Source: Treponema bryantii (GTDB taxonomy: Bacteria; Spirochaetota; Spirochaetia; Treponematales; Treponemataceae). Taken from it: DNA of 64,000 nt. Position 1 is the first letter of the stretch. The number at the start of each line of letters is the position of its first letter. The notes beneath the pieces were generated by a model that was not told the DNA's origin, did no database searches, and saw only the letters and a program-made list of their open reading frames with translations. The stretch spans positions 434,001 to 498,000 of the forward strand of contig NZ_FOFU01000002.1 in NCBI RefSeq assembly GCF_900111035.1. Direction: 5' to 3'. The translations under genes and the position numbers were made by a program. Shown here in pieces: positions 33,925-42,797 of this stretch.

Positions 33925-34022
33925 GGATTTCTTACAAGAACAAAACCTTCCTTAATTCTATTTGCAAGCCACTCGGGAAAGAAAGCCGGAATGTCTGTGC
34001 GCTGACCGGTAGTTAAAATCAT
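33925..34022 (-). pseudogene. Head fragment of a DUF1848 gene
   Basis: On the minus strand an ATG after AAGGGAAATGCT opens MILTTGQRTDIPAFFPEWLA and continues NRIKEGFVLVRNPY, the N-terminus of DUF1848 (radical-SAM-like) proteins. The frame runs into the end of the flavodoxin gene on the other strand, so only about 33 codons survive. Confidence 0.7.
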
Positions 34023-34034
34023 AGCATTTCCCTT

Positions 34035-34853
34035 TTATCTGCTTTTTTCAATTTGTATCCAGCTGGAGCTTCGACGAAACTCGGTTGGAGTTAAGCCCGT
34101 TTCTTTTTTAAACTGCCTCATAAAATGAAACTCGCTTTTATAACCGCATTTATTAGAAATTTCTGTAATAGAAAAATTGCTTTTAGAAAGAAATGATTTT
34201 GCTTTTTCAATCCTTCCTTTTATAACATCATGAATTACGCTTACTCCAAAAGTATGGGAATATAGGTGCTGAAAACCTGAACGGCTTAAGTTCATATAAG
34301 CTGCCATTTCATCTATACCTGAGAAAAGAGCAGGCTCTTCAAAGAGTCTGGTTCTTAAATAGGTGAGTCTGTCATTCTTACCGGCAAGAACATCTGGAGG
34401 TTGTATGATTTTTGATTTAGCCTGTTGTGCAGTTTTTAGGAAAAGAACAGAAGTAAGAAGAATTTTTATTTCTTCATGATAAATATCAGCAGAAAAATGA
34501 TTATAAGAAATTTGATGAATTAAAGAGGAGATTTCTTCAGTACTGCCAAGAAAAACAGGAGAGTCAAATACAATCCCTCTTTCAAGAAGTTCTGTCTTAT
34601 CCTCTTCTGTCATATTAAAGAAAAACCAGTCATCTTGATAGTTTTCTTTAGCTCCTTGATACATGCAGGGAGTCTTTGGCTGTAAAAGTACATAGGAATG
34701 TTTTTTTACAAGGTTTCGCTTTCCGTTTATATAGAAGATTGCATCAGATTTTACCAGCAGAAAAAGCCAGGCGCCAGGACCTTCGGGTCTATCCATTCTA
34801 AAATCTTCTTCGTGAGTATAATTATAGCCTATTGCACCGATATTTATATTCAT
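34035..34853 (-). CDS. AraC family transcriptional regulator
   Basis: Start at MNINIGAIGYNYTHEEDF. An N-terminal cupin-like sensing part (ILLQPKTPCMYQG-type block) precedes two HTHs: IDEMAAYMNLSRSGFQHLYSH and ITEISNKCGYKSEFHFMRQFKKETG. Divergent from GH43 and GH5 genes, so it probably activates them in response to a plant-polysaccharide sugar. Confidence 0.9.
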   Translation of the reverse strand: MNINIGAIGYNYTHEEDFRMDRPEGPGAWLFLLVKSDAIFYINGKRNLVKKHSYVLLQPKTPCMYQGAKENYQDDWFFFNMTEEDKTELLERGIVFDSPVFLGSTEEISSLIHQISYNHFSADIYHEEIKILLTSVLFLKTAQQAKSKIIQPPDVLAGKNDRLTYLRTRLFEEPALFSGIDEMAAYMNLSRSGFQHLYSHTFGVSVIHDVIKGRIEKAKSFLSKSNFSITEISNKCGYKSEFHFMRQFKKETGLTPTEFRRSSSWIQIEKSR

Positions 34854-34973
34854 ACCAAAATTATACACTAAAATGCAAATTCTGCACAAAATGTTATAAA
34901 AAATAGATTAAAATGCAATTGTTTTAACAAGTTTTGACCTTATTATGTTGATTATGCAAGGAGGTCGAAAATT

Positions 34974-36545
34974 ATGACAAAAATCTATAAATATCTTTTT
35001 TCTGTGATAATATTAGTTCCTCTTTCTTTTGGCTGTTCCTGCAAATCGCATGTTACTTCTGGGAATGAAAATCAAAAGGAATCTGACAATACTGACCAAG
35101 GAGAGCTTACTGTGAAAATAAGCAAAAATAACTTGAAATTGACAACAACAGCAAATCCTATTTCTGCAAATGTATTTTGCGCAGATCCTACAGCTGTAGA
35201 ATATGAAGGTCGACTTTATGTTTATGGCACAAATGACCATGAACAGTATTTGAATGCAGAAAAAAATACCTACGAAAAAATCAAGTCACTGGTATGTTTT
35301 TCAACTGTTGATATGGTCAACTGGACTTACCATGGAGAAATCAATGTAGGAAAAATAGCACCCTGGATTACGAACTCATGGGCACCTTCAATCTGCTCAA
35401 GAGAAGAGGATGACGGGCTAACCCACTTTTACATGTACTTTTCCAACAACGGCCTTGGTTCCGGCGTTATTACAGCAACATCACCTCTAGGGCCATGGAC
35501 TTCTCCCTTAAATAAAGCTCTTGTTTATCCTGGAGTAAAATCTTCGACAGGCGATACTCTTACAGACTGTCCGAGCCCCTTCGATCCTGGTGTTTGCATT
35601 GATGAAAATGGAGATGGCTGGCTTTCTTTTGGAGCTGGAAGAGCAAGTGATGGTACAACAGAATTTCCTGGAAGTGCAAGAATTGTAAAACTTGGAAGTG
35701 ATATGATTTCCATCGCAAGTGATTTTGTTGAAATCAAGGCACCATATCTTTTTGAAGCAAGCGAACTGAATTATATAAACGGCACATATGTTTACACCTT
35801 CAACAACAGCTGGGATTCCCGTGACGTATGGTCAACAACAACTGCCAGTTCTTCTTCAGCCTGTTCAATGTCTTACATGACAAGCAAAACTCCATTAGAT
35901 ACAGACAGCTGGGTTTATCAGGGACATTATTTTAAGAATCCTGGAGAAATGGGTCTGACCTGGGGGAACAATCACACCCATTTGCATAAATATGCAGGAA
36001 AATGGTGGCTTTTGTATCATACAATGATTCTTGCGGAAAAAGCAGGAATTGAAGGCGGCTTTCGCAGTATGTGTGTAGATAAGGTTACCGAAAGTATAGA
36101 TGAAGAAAATGTAAAAATTAGCAATTGTCAGGGAACAAGGGAAGGTGTGAGTGCGCTGAAGAATCTTAATCCTTTTGAAACTGTAGCAGGAACAACCATG
36201 TTTACCTGTGCAGACATCTGGTATGAAGATATTCAGGACCCTTCATCAATTGCTGTAAAAGCAGCAAAAGACTGCGGCTGGATTATGGTAAAAAATGTAG
36301 ATTTTGCTGACGGTGCATCAAAAATCACAATTCAGGCAAAAGGCAGCGGGGAAATTCTTGTTTATGCAGATTCACATCCTGAAACAATAGAAGATGAATC
36401 TAAAGCCTTAGCTGTAATAAGCTTTAATGATGCTTCTTATAAAACTGTAGTGAAAGACTTTTTAAGCACTGTGGAAGGACTTCATAACCTTTATTTTGTG
36501 ATGAGTAAAAAGGATATATGCTTCAAAAACTGGAGCGTAGAATAA
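34974..36545 (+). CDS. GH43 family glycoside hydrolase lipoprotein
   Basis: Lipobox in LVPLSFGC. The five-bladed propeller starts NPISANVFCADPTAVEYEGRLY with the catalytic Asp in ADPT; SPFDPGVCIDENG and APYLFEASELNYINGTYVYTF (Glu acid) are GH43 blocks. The last 120 residues (IMVKNVDFADGASKITIQAKG) are a CBM6-like beta-sandwich. Likely an arabinofuranosidase or xylosidase outside the cytoplasm. RBS AAGGAGG; 41 bp upstream of the GH5 gene. Confidence 0.88.
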   Translation: MTKIYKYLFSVIILVPLSFGCSCKSHVTSGNENQKESDNTDQGELTVKISKNNLKLTTTANPISANVFCADPTAVEYEGRLYVYGTNDHEQYLNAEKNTYEKIKSLVCFSTVDMVNWTYHGEINVGKIAPWITNSWAPSICSREEDDGLTHFYMYFSNNGLGSGVITATSPLGPWTSPLNKALVYPGVKSSTGDTLTDCPSPFDPGVCIDENGDGWLSFGAGRASDGTTEFPGSARIVKLGSDMISIASDFVEIKAPYLFEASELNYINGTYVYTFNNSWDSRDVWSTTTASSSSACSMSYMTSKTPLDTDSWVYQGHYFKNPGEMGLTWGNNHTHLHKYAGKWWLLYHTMILAEKAGIEGGFRSMCVDKVTESIDEENVKISNCQGTREGVSALKNLNPFETVAGTTMFTCADIWYEDIQDPSSIAVKAAKDCGWIMVKNVDFADGASKITIQAKGSGEILVYADSHPETIEDESKALAVISFNDASYKTVVKDFLSTVEGLHNLYFVMSKKDICFKNWSVE

Positions 36546-36586
36546 AAAATGCCATATTGTAATCAGATGTTTTATGGAGGTTTATT

Positions 36587-37930
36587 ATGAAAAAGAATTT
36601 AATTTGTTTTAATAGTATTTTGTTTTTTTTATTTACATCATGTGCTGGAATTTCTCCAACTGTAGAAAGTAATCCTTATGTTTATGTAAGTGTAGATGAT
36701 AATGATTATGAAAACATGGAAGCCCTTCAGCTTACAAAGGTGATGGGAAACGGAATCAATCTTGGAAACACCATGGATGCTTGTGGTGGCGGTTGGATTG
36801 GTTTCAAGAAAGATCCTTTGGAATATGAACATTGCTGGGGAATGCCTGAAACACAAAAAGTAATGTTTACAGCTTATAAGGAAGCAGGCTTTGATTGTGT
36901 ACGAATTCCTGTTTCCTGGTTGAATGCTATGGATATTGCAAATGGGGATTACACAATAGATTCAAGATATATTAATCGTGTGGCTACAATTGTAAACTGG
37001 GCACTGGAGGCAGATTTATTTGTAATTCTTAATGATCATCATGATTATGAATGGTGTGCACTTTTTGGACCCGAAGAAACCCGGGAAGAAGCTTACAGAG
37101 TTTTTGATGCAATCTGGGATCAGGTTGGAACATATTTTAAGGATTATTCTTACAAGTTAATTTTTGAAGCAGCTAACGAACAATGGGGAGCCGGATTCTA
37201 TCATGCCTTTTCAATTGGTGGTAAAGATTATACTATTGACACAGAAGTGAGTGAATGGTCTTCTTCTGCAGCTGACTTTACGGCCTTCCAGAATAAATGT
37301 TATGACATTATTGAAGAAATAGGTCAGTATTATGTAGATAAAATCCGTGCACAGGGTGGAAAAAATGATAAACGCTTTCTCCTTATGCCAGGTTATGACA
37401 CTAGTATGACTTATACTGCCGATAGACGTTATAAAATGCCAAAGGATTCTGCAAATGAAGATATTAAAAAACTTCTGGTATCTGTTCATTATTACGGACC
37501 TGCTGCTTATTCAATTCTTTCTGAAGATGCCGGCTGGGCAAATGTTGCAAACAGCTGGGGTACTGCACAGGAAGTAAAAGAGCAGAATGAAGATTTTGCC
37601 CAAATGCAGCGTTTTACAAATGAAGGATATGGTGTAATTGTAGGCGAATATGCGGTTGCAATGCTAAAGCAGTCTGATGGAACTTATGTCAGAAAAAATG
37701 ATGATATCAAATGGATGACAAATGTTCTTGATAACTGTGATAAATATAATTACTGCCCTTTAATCTGGGAATGTAATGATTATTTCAAGCGTGGATGGAA
37801 ACGAGTTAAAATCAGTGACTGGGAATCACAAGACGTTAAGTGCGAACTGGGTTTTGTAGATTCAGACGTTGCTGACCTCTTCAAAAGCCGCAGTTACGCT
37901 GTAGAAAAAGCAGCTCTTACGAATGAATAA
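36587..37930 (+). CDS. GH5 family endoglucanase-like lipoprotein
   Basis: Lipobox in FLFTSC. GNGINLGNTMDACGGG and CVRIPVSWLNAMD open the GH5 barrel; the acid/base Glu is in EAANEQWG and the nucleophile Glu in VIVGEYAVAM; HDHHDYEW-type residues line the site. Most like the endo-beta-1,4-glucanase/xyloglucanase subgroup. With GH43 and AraC it forms a small hemicellulose-use locus. Confidence 0.9.
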   Translation: MKKNLICFNSILFFLFTSCAGISPTVESNPYVYVSVDDNDYENMEALQLTKVMGNGINLGNTMDACGGGWIGFKKDPLEYEHCWGMPETQKVMFTAYKEAGFDCVRIPVSWLNAMDIANGDYTIDSRYINRVATIVNWALEADLFVILNDHHDYEWCALFGPEETREEAYRVFDAIWDQVGTYFKDYSYKLIFEAANEQWGAGFYHAFSIGGKDYTIDTEVSEWSSSAADFTAFQNKCYDIIEEIGQYYVDKIRAQGGKNDKRFLLMPGYDTSMTYTADRRYKMPKDSANEDIKKLLVSVHYYGPAAYSILSEDAGWANVANSWGTAQEVKEQNEDFAQMQRFTNEGYGVIVGEYAVAMLKQSDGTYVRKNDDIKWMTNVLDNCDKYNYCPLIWECNDYFKRGWKRVKISDWESQDVKCELGFVDSDVADLFKSRSYAVEKAALTNE

Positions 37931-38054
37931 CTTCCACTCTGATTATTATATGTATGAGCGACTGGGCTTTGTACAGCTGGGCACAATTCCAAAGGTATTT
38001 AGAATGAAGGACGGACATTTTGAAAATATCTGTCCTTATTATCATGAATTGTAA
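37923..38054 (+). pseudogene. GNAT C-terminal tail fragment
   Basis: Overlapping the GH5 stop codon, a frame reads MNNFHSDYYMYERLGFVQLG and on to ENICPYYHEL, then TAA. The YERLGF...G..P...R.KDG..E.I..YYHEL pattern is the end of an acetyltransferase. No acetyl-CoA loop precedes it, so only the tail remains. Confidence 0.75.
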
Positions 38055-38067
38055 ACGACGTCCCGTC

Positions 38068-38916
38068 CTAAAGTAAAAGCCCCTGATAAATCTCCAGATC
38101 CTTATTTCCAAAGACATTGAAGACAACCTTCTTCACGCTGGAATCTGGATTTTCTGCCAGCCACATTTCAATCGTCTCAACTGCAATCTGAGCGGCAAGG
38201 TCAGCAGGGAATCTGAAAACTCCGGTTGAAATGCAGCAGAAAGCGACCGATTCAAGCTGATTTTGTGCCGCAGTTTCAAGGCAGTTTTTGTAGCAGTTTG
38301 CAAGCAGAATCTTTTCGCGGGGTCCCACGCTTGTGTAAATAATGGGGCCAACAGTATGAAGCACATAACGACTTGGAAGATTAAAGGCCGGGGTGATTTT
38401 GCAAAGTCCGGTTCCTTCTTCGTGCCCCTGCTTTTGCATCAGCTCGTAACAGGCAAGCCTGAGCTGAATGCCCGCAAAGGTGTGGATACAGTTGTCGATG
38501 CAGATATGAAGGGGCGCAAAGCATCCAAGCAAAGCAGAGTTTGCAGCATTAACAATCGCATCAACTTTTAGCGTAGTGATGTCGCCCTGCCAAAGATATA
38601 GCTGCCCGCGGTGGTTGAGTTTATCGAAACCACCTGTTTCACGTACTGGCTTTAAATCCGCTATATTCGTAATCCCCCGCTCTTTATTAACCTGCTGCAG
38701 GTACTCATCCTGTATTCTCAAAAAGTCTTCGCTAATGGAATATGGACCACGAATATTCATCAAAGCCCGGAGTATATCGCACTGACTTTTTTCATCATCA
38801 GGAATCACAAAGCCGCCTTCATTTCCGGGCACAAGCCCCAGCTTAAAGCCTGCACTACCCTTATCTTCTTTGAGGAGTTCTGTTATCAAATATAATCTAC
38901 GTTCTGCCTGTGTCAT
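38068..38916 (-). CDS. Macrodomain protein-ADP-ribose hydrolase (SirTM-linked)
   Basis: The 282-residue protein has the N-terminal helical extension of this family and a macrodomain from about residue 106 (LYLWQGDITTLKVDAIVNAAN). The GCFAPLHICIDNCIHTFAGIQLR block is that of the zinc-dependent macrodomains encoded beside SirTM sirtuins, which remove ADP-ribose from protein. Residues 95-103 (GGFDKLNHR) are encoded by a palindromic repeat (38610-38634) that looks inserted in the linker. Overlaps the sirtuin gene by 4 bp. Confidence 0.9.
   Translation of the reverse strand: MTQAERRLYLITELLKEDKGSAGFKLGLVPGNEGGFVIPDDEKSQCDILRALMNIRGPYSISEDFLRIQDEYLQQVNKERGITNIADLKPVRETGGFDKLNHRGQLYLWQGDITTLKVDAIVNAANSALLGCFAPLHICIDNCIHTFAGIQLRLACYELMQKQGHEEGTGLCKITPAFNLPSRYVLHTVGPIIYTSVGPREKILLANCYKNCLETAAQNQLESVAFCCISTGVFRFPADLAAQIAVETIEMWLAENPDSSVKKVVFNVFGNKDLEIYQGLLL
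38610..38634. repeat. Short palindromic repeat GGTGGTT-N11-AACCACC, copy 2, inside a gene
   Basis: Same arms and length (25 bases) as 2411-2435; the loops share GAG and TCGA. It lies in frame within the macrodomain gene, at the linker between the N-terminal extension and the macrodomain. Confidence 0.8.
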
Positions 38917-39785
38917 AAGCTTTTTAAAACCTCATAAATGTCATTATTCACGCATATGCTCTGCTTTTCAATCTCCCGAGGAACCTCTGCTTCTCCTTTA
39001 TTTATGCAGATGTAAGTGGCCTTAGGATTTGCATAGGTCATCTTCCAGAAAGGATATTTGATAATGCCCGGAGTATTACCACCAACACCAAGCTCCAGAT
39101 AAACAATCTTTCCGTCTTTATTCTTATTCAGAAAATCTTCATAACGGCCAGCTGCCCTATTCCAGCCTTCATCTTCCACAAAAGTGTCGTCAGCGCGAAG
39201 GTTCATGCTCATAGGCTTTCCGCACACAGGACAGCGGGGAACCAGTTCAGAAGGAACAGTCATTTTTATTCCTTCAAACCCATTTTCCGGGAGTTCAAGG
39301 CTGCCGTCATCCTGAATTACAAAGCCCTGTTCCCTGATCATTTTTTCAACAAAAAGCTGATTATCGTAAGTTTTCTTGTGACAAGGCTCCGAGCACTGCC
39401 AAAGACCGTAATCCCCCTGAGTATAAAAGAGTCGTGACTTATCAAAACCCGTTTTCTGAAAGCAGTGGTCAACATTAGTCGTAAGAACAAAATAATTTTT
39501 ATTCTTCACAAGTTCAAAGAGTTCTTCATAGACAGGAATCGGAGCGTTCATGTAGCGGTTAATCATTATGTAGCGGCTCCAGTAAGCCCAGTTTTCTTCA
39601 AGAGTTTTGTAAGGATAAAAACCACCGGAATACATATCATGAAAGCCGTACTTCTTTTCAAAATCAGCAAAATATTTTTGGAAGCGAAGTCCGCTGTAGG
39701 TAAAGCCTGCAGAAGTAGAAAGTCCCGCTCCAGCACCGATGAGAATTGAGTCTGCATTTTGTAAGATTGATTTGATGTTTTCCAT
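38913..39785 (-). CDS. SirTM-type sirtuin (class M ADP-ribosyltransferase)
   Basis: GAGAGLSTSAG (17-27) and TTNVDHCF (102-109) are the NAD motifs; zinc Cys are C131, C135, C185 and C188. The usual sirtuin catalytic His is replaced by Gln123 in TQGDYG, the SirTM signature, so ADP-ribose transfer rather than deacetylation is expected. In streptococci and staphylococci SirTM modifies a lipoylated GcvH-like protein encoded in the same operon; no GcvH-L or lipoate ligase gene lies here. Confidence 0.88.
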   Translation of the reverse strand: MENIKSILQNADSILIGAGAGLSTSAGFTYSGLRFQKYFADFEKKYGFHDMYSGGFYPYKTLEENWAYWSRYIMINRYMNAPIPVYEELFELVKNKNYFVLTTNVDHCFQKTGFDKSRLFYTQGDYGLWQCSEPCHKKTYDNQLFVEKMIREQGFVIQDDGSLELPENGFEGIKMTVPSELVPRCPVCGKPMSMNLRADDTFVEDEGWNRAAGRYEDFLNKNKDGKIVYLELGVGGNTPGIIKYPFWKMTYANPKATYICINKGEAEVPREIEKQSICVNNDIYEVLKSL

Positions 39786-39794
39786 TCTCCACCT

Positions 39795-40253
39795 CTATAG
39801 ATTAAAAACAACAGGCTTAGAAAAAGCTTTATTCTCTTCAAGTCCCTTAACATGACCAAGATTGTTCAGACTGCCGGAAATCTCAGAAAGATAGAAAACC
39901 TTGAACAAGGAATGATTTACATCATTTTTGTACAGCTGGCGAACTATGGAAGATTTTTCCATAATCATTTTCTTAACCGTAAGATTTTCTTCAAAGACAA
40001 CCCTTGCACTCATGCGAATCCAGGCTGTATCAATTTCATTCTCCATAAGACGGGAGCCACAAAGGTCAATATAAGGATTCACAGAAAGCTCCTTGAACAT
40101 ATCCTTCTGGCTGTTTGTGCAGAACCACAGCTTTTCATCATGGACTACCATGTACTGAACAGGCCTCACCTTTGGCTTCCCATCCAAACCGATTGTTGCC
40201 AGATACTGTAAGCCTACTTTATCAAGATATTCTGCAATTTCTGTAACTGTCAT
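39795..40253 (-). CDS. Pyridoxamine 5'-phosphate oxidase family protein
   Basis: A 152-residue flavin-binding split barrel: LATIGLDGKPKVRPVQYMVV and LWFCTNSQKDMFKELSVNPY. Nine bp upstream of the sirtuin start on the same strand, so probably one operon (PNPOx, SirTM, macrodomain). SirTM operons often include a flavoenzyme, which fits. Confidence 0.85.
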   Translation of the reverse strand: MTVTEIAEYLDKVGLQYLATIGLDGKPKVRPVQYMVVHDEKLWFCTNSQKDMFKELSVNPYIDLCGSRLMENEIDTAWIRMSARVVFEENLTVKKMIMEKSSIVRQLYKNDVNHSLFKVFYLSEISGSLNNLGHVKGLEENKAFSKPVVFNL

Positions 40254-40270
40254 TCGTGGCTCCTTTTAAA

Positions 40271-41074
40271 TTATTTTACTGGGAAAAACATTCCAGCCGA
40301 CATATCAAGATAGTTCAGACCTGAATATTTTGGATATGCTGACTGCACTGCCGCCTTAAAGCCAGCAGCATCAACATTTTTGATTGCGATGTTTTTAAGC
40401 CCTTTAAGGTATTCTATCTTCATTTTAACATCATCCAGATTTTCCACAACATAATGACTTGTTAAAACGAGGCCGATTTTTTTCTGAATATAAGATTCCA
40501 GTACGGAAATGAGAGCGTCGGCATGAGCTTTTCCTGCGACAATTGAATGAACATCGTGTCCCAGCATGTGAATATAAACCACATTGATTTCAGGAATGAA
40601 GATGTCGAATGCTTCCTGAGTGCGGGTAATTTTCATTTCCACACCGCAAAGGGTCAGGCTGTCATCTTCAATAAAATCCGTAGTCGTATAGATTGATTTA
40701 TCGAAAGCTTCCCCAAATGCTCCCGCGAAGTTTGAAACAAGCCCTGCCCCGCCACCGTTGTGATTGTAATCATCGGCATTTTTTGTCGAGTAGACCTTGC
40801 TTCCCTTCATAAAAGAAGCGCCCGCTCCGTGATAGGCGATTACAGCACCTTCATATTTCAAGCCTGTGTCGGAAATGTATTTTTCCAGCTCCTTAATGTT
40901 ATCAAAAAAGCATGGGGATTCAATCATAAAGCAACGGCCGTCTTTTTCAACAAGAAAACATTCGTCAGAAATCAAGTCATTAGTCTTGAATGCGTGAAGC
41001 TTGATTGAACCAAAATCATAGATTTCCATTACGCCCTTTGAAAGCTGAACTGATGTGAACTGTGTCTTTTCCAT
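40271..41074 (-). CDS. MBL-fold-like protein with degenerate metal site
   Basis: The 267-residue protein follows metallo-beta-lactamase topology (DECFLVEKDGRCFMIESPC, then a central sheet and a VLTSHYVV end), but the HxHxDH motif is not present: the corresponding loop reads AYHGAGASF. It may bind metal differently or be non-catalytic. It begins the operon that runs through the PNPOx and sirtuin genes, divergent from an Rrf2 gene. Confidence 0.6.
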   Translation of the reverse strand: MEKTQFTSVQLSKGVMEIYDFGSIKLHAFKTNDLISDECFLVEKDGRCFMIESPCFFDNIKELEKYISDTGLKYEGAVIAYHGAGASFMKGSKVYSTKNADDYNHNGGGAGLVSNFAGAFGEAFDKSIYTTTDFIEDDSLTLCGVEMKITRTQEAFDIFIPEINVVYIHMLGHDVHSIVAGKAHADALISVLESYIQKKIGLVLTSHYVVENLDDVKMKIEYLKGLKNIAIKNVDAAGFKAAVQSAYPKYSGLNYLDMSAGMFFPVK

Positions 41075-41146
41075 AAAATTACCTCGTTAAGTTTTTATCT
41101 TAAAAGCAGGTGATCAAGCTGATTAAAAGATATGTTTTGCTTTTCT

Positions 41147-41168
41147 GTTGTAACTTAAATTTTACAAC
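41147..41168. promoter_or_regulatory. Inverted repeat GTTGTAA-N8-TTACAAC, likely Rrf2 operator
   Basis: Seven-base perfect arms with an 8-base spacer in the 185-bp divergent region. Further half-sites, GTTGTAA near 41194 and TTACAAC near 41223, follow. The Rrf2 protein encoded next door is the likely binder. Confidence 0.65.
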
Positions 41169-41259
41169 TATGAATAATATAGCGTTGTAATTTATAAATG
41201 TCAAGTGATGTTATTTATTTTTTACAACAAATCTGATATACTGAAGCAAGGACAGGATT

Positions 41260-41682
41260 ATGAAACTAAACACAAACCTTACAGTTGCCATTCACACTAT
41301 TCTCTGCATTGCTTATTTTGAAAAGGATAACAAGGTCACTTCCGACTTCATTGCGGGAAGCACTGGCATGAACCCGGTAATTATCAGAAAGATTTTAGGA
41401 AAACTCCAGGCAGCTGGAATGGTAGAAACAAAAGCCGGGGTCGGAGGCTCTACCCTTTCAAAGAAAGCCGAAGAAATTACCCTTTTGGATGTCTACAAGG
41501 CAGTGAGCGAAGAAAAGGAGAGCGAGCGTTCTGTTTTTAATTTTCATGTAAATCCTAATTCAAAATGTCCCGTTGGCAGCAAAATCCATGCAGTTCTAGA
41601 CCATCCATTAGATAATGCCCAAAAGGCTTTGGAAGAAGAATTGAAAAAAACAACAATTAAGGATTTGATGGGAAAGCTATAA
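41260..41682 (+). CDS. Rrf2 family transcriptional regulator
   Basis: A 140-residue Rrf2 protein: VAIHTILCIAYFEKDN, FIAGSTGMNPVIIRKILGKLQAAGMVETKAG (HTH) and the wing. Only one Cys (CPVGSK) is left of the three that bind Fe-S in IscR, so it probably senses something else. Divergent from the MBL-like/PNPOx/SirTM operon. Confidence 0.9.
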   Translation: MKLNTNLTVAIHTILCIAYFEKDNKVTSDFIAGSTGMNPVIIRKILGKLQAAGMVETKAGVGGSTLSKKAEEITLLDVYKAVSEEKESERSVFNFHVNPNSKCPVGSKIHAVLDHPLDNAQKALEEELKKTTIKDLMGKL

Positions 41683-41728
41683 TCTAGTGCCCTATCTGAG
41701 TAATAGGTAAACAAGGATATTTAGATAT

Positions 41729-42202
41729 ATGATAAATGAAAAAGTTTTAGACTTCCTCAAAGCTAAGGGATATGCAGACAGACTCACCGAACACAAAGAA
41801 ACAATCGATACCGTAGAACATGCAGCACAGCAGATTGGCTGTTCTGAGGCGGAGATTGCAAAGACGCTTTCATTTATTGTGGATGAAAAACCTGTTATCG
41901 TGGTAATGGCAGGTGATGGCCGTGTGAACTCGTCAAAGTTCAAAGCTCTCTTTCATACAAAACCAAGCATGATTCAGCGAGACCAGGTTGAAGCAATTAC
42001 CGGCTTTGCTCCCGGCGGAGTCTGTCCTTTCAATGTTCCAAAAGAAATCCCCGTATGGCTCGATGTTTCAATGAAGAGATTTGAATACGTTCATCCAGCA
42101 GGCGGAAACTCATTTACTTCGGTAAAACTAACTCCCTCTGAACTGGAAGAAGTATCAGGCGCCACCGGCTGGTGTGATGTCTGTAAGGGCTGGGAAGAAT
42201 AG
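41729..42202 (+). CDS. YbaK/ProX-type aminoacyl-tRNA deacylase
   Basis: A 157-residue editing-domain protein: TVEHAAQQIGCSEAEIAKTLSFIV, VVMAGDGRVNSSKFKALF and GGVCPFNVPKEIPVWLDVSM are YbaK-type blocks, hydrolysing mischarged aa-tRNA. The tail ATGWCDVCKGWEE has a CxxC and exists as a fragment at 13247. Confidence 0.9.
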   Translation: MINEKVLDFLKAKGYADRLTEHKETIDTVEHAAQQIGCSEAEIAKTLSFIVDEKPVIVVMAGDGRVNSSKFKALFHTKPSMIQRDQVEAITGFAPGGVCPFNVPKEIPVWLDVSMKRFEYVHPAGGNSFTSVKLTPSELEEVSGATGWCDVCKGWEE

Positions 42203-42218
42203 AAGAAAAAGCCAGATT

Positions 42219-42758
42219 TTACAACTCCGCAACCTTTCGAAGAGTGTTTGCCGTACGGATTGTAATCATCTCCCCGATGCCAGGAGTCGCAGTCTTTTTC
42301 CACCAGTTGGCCTTTGCATATAGTTTGCGATCAAATGACCAGAAGGCCGCATTTCCGCAAATTTGGACTTTTTCTAGTTCTGCAGACGGCTCCCCGATTT
42401 TATCGGCCACTGTTTCAATACTGTTTGGAGCAATGGCAAAAATCAGATTGTCATAAATATCTTTGCTGTCACTTCCCCACCAGGATGGTGCTTTTGAAAG
42501 AAGACATTTCAATTCATCCTGAGGTATCACAAAAACTGGAATCTCAAGATGAAAAGTTTCTAAGATGATTGTACGAATTCTTTCTGCAAGTTTTACTACA
42601 TCTGTCTCATCATCAGAAAAAATCACATTCCCGCTGTTCAGATATGTTTTTACATCTGCAAAACCTTTTTCGCCAAGGGCAGTTTTCAGTTCAGGCATGG
42701 AGATTTTATTTTTCCCACTGATATTTATTTCGCGAAGTAAGGCAATGTATCTGGTCAT
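42219..42758 (-). CDS. DUF1697 family protein
   Basis: A 179-residue protein starting TRYIALLREINISGKNKISM and with GFADVKTYLNSGNVIF: the classic DUF1697 N-terminus. Cytoplasmic, function unknown. Converges with the YbaK gene. Confidence 0.92.
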   Translation of the reverse strand: MTRYIALLREINISGKNKISMPELKTALGEKGFADVKTYLNSGNVIFSDDETDVVKLAERIRTIILETFHLEIPVFVIPQDELKCLLSKAPSWWGSDSKDIYDNLIFAIAPNSIETVADKIGEPSAELEKVQICGNAAFWSFDRKLYAKANWWKKTATPGIGEMITIRTANTLRKVAEL

Positions 42759-42797
42759 TTTGCTCCCCTATTTTCTTTCCTAACTACAGGCATTTTT

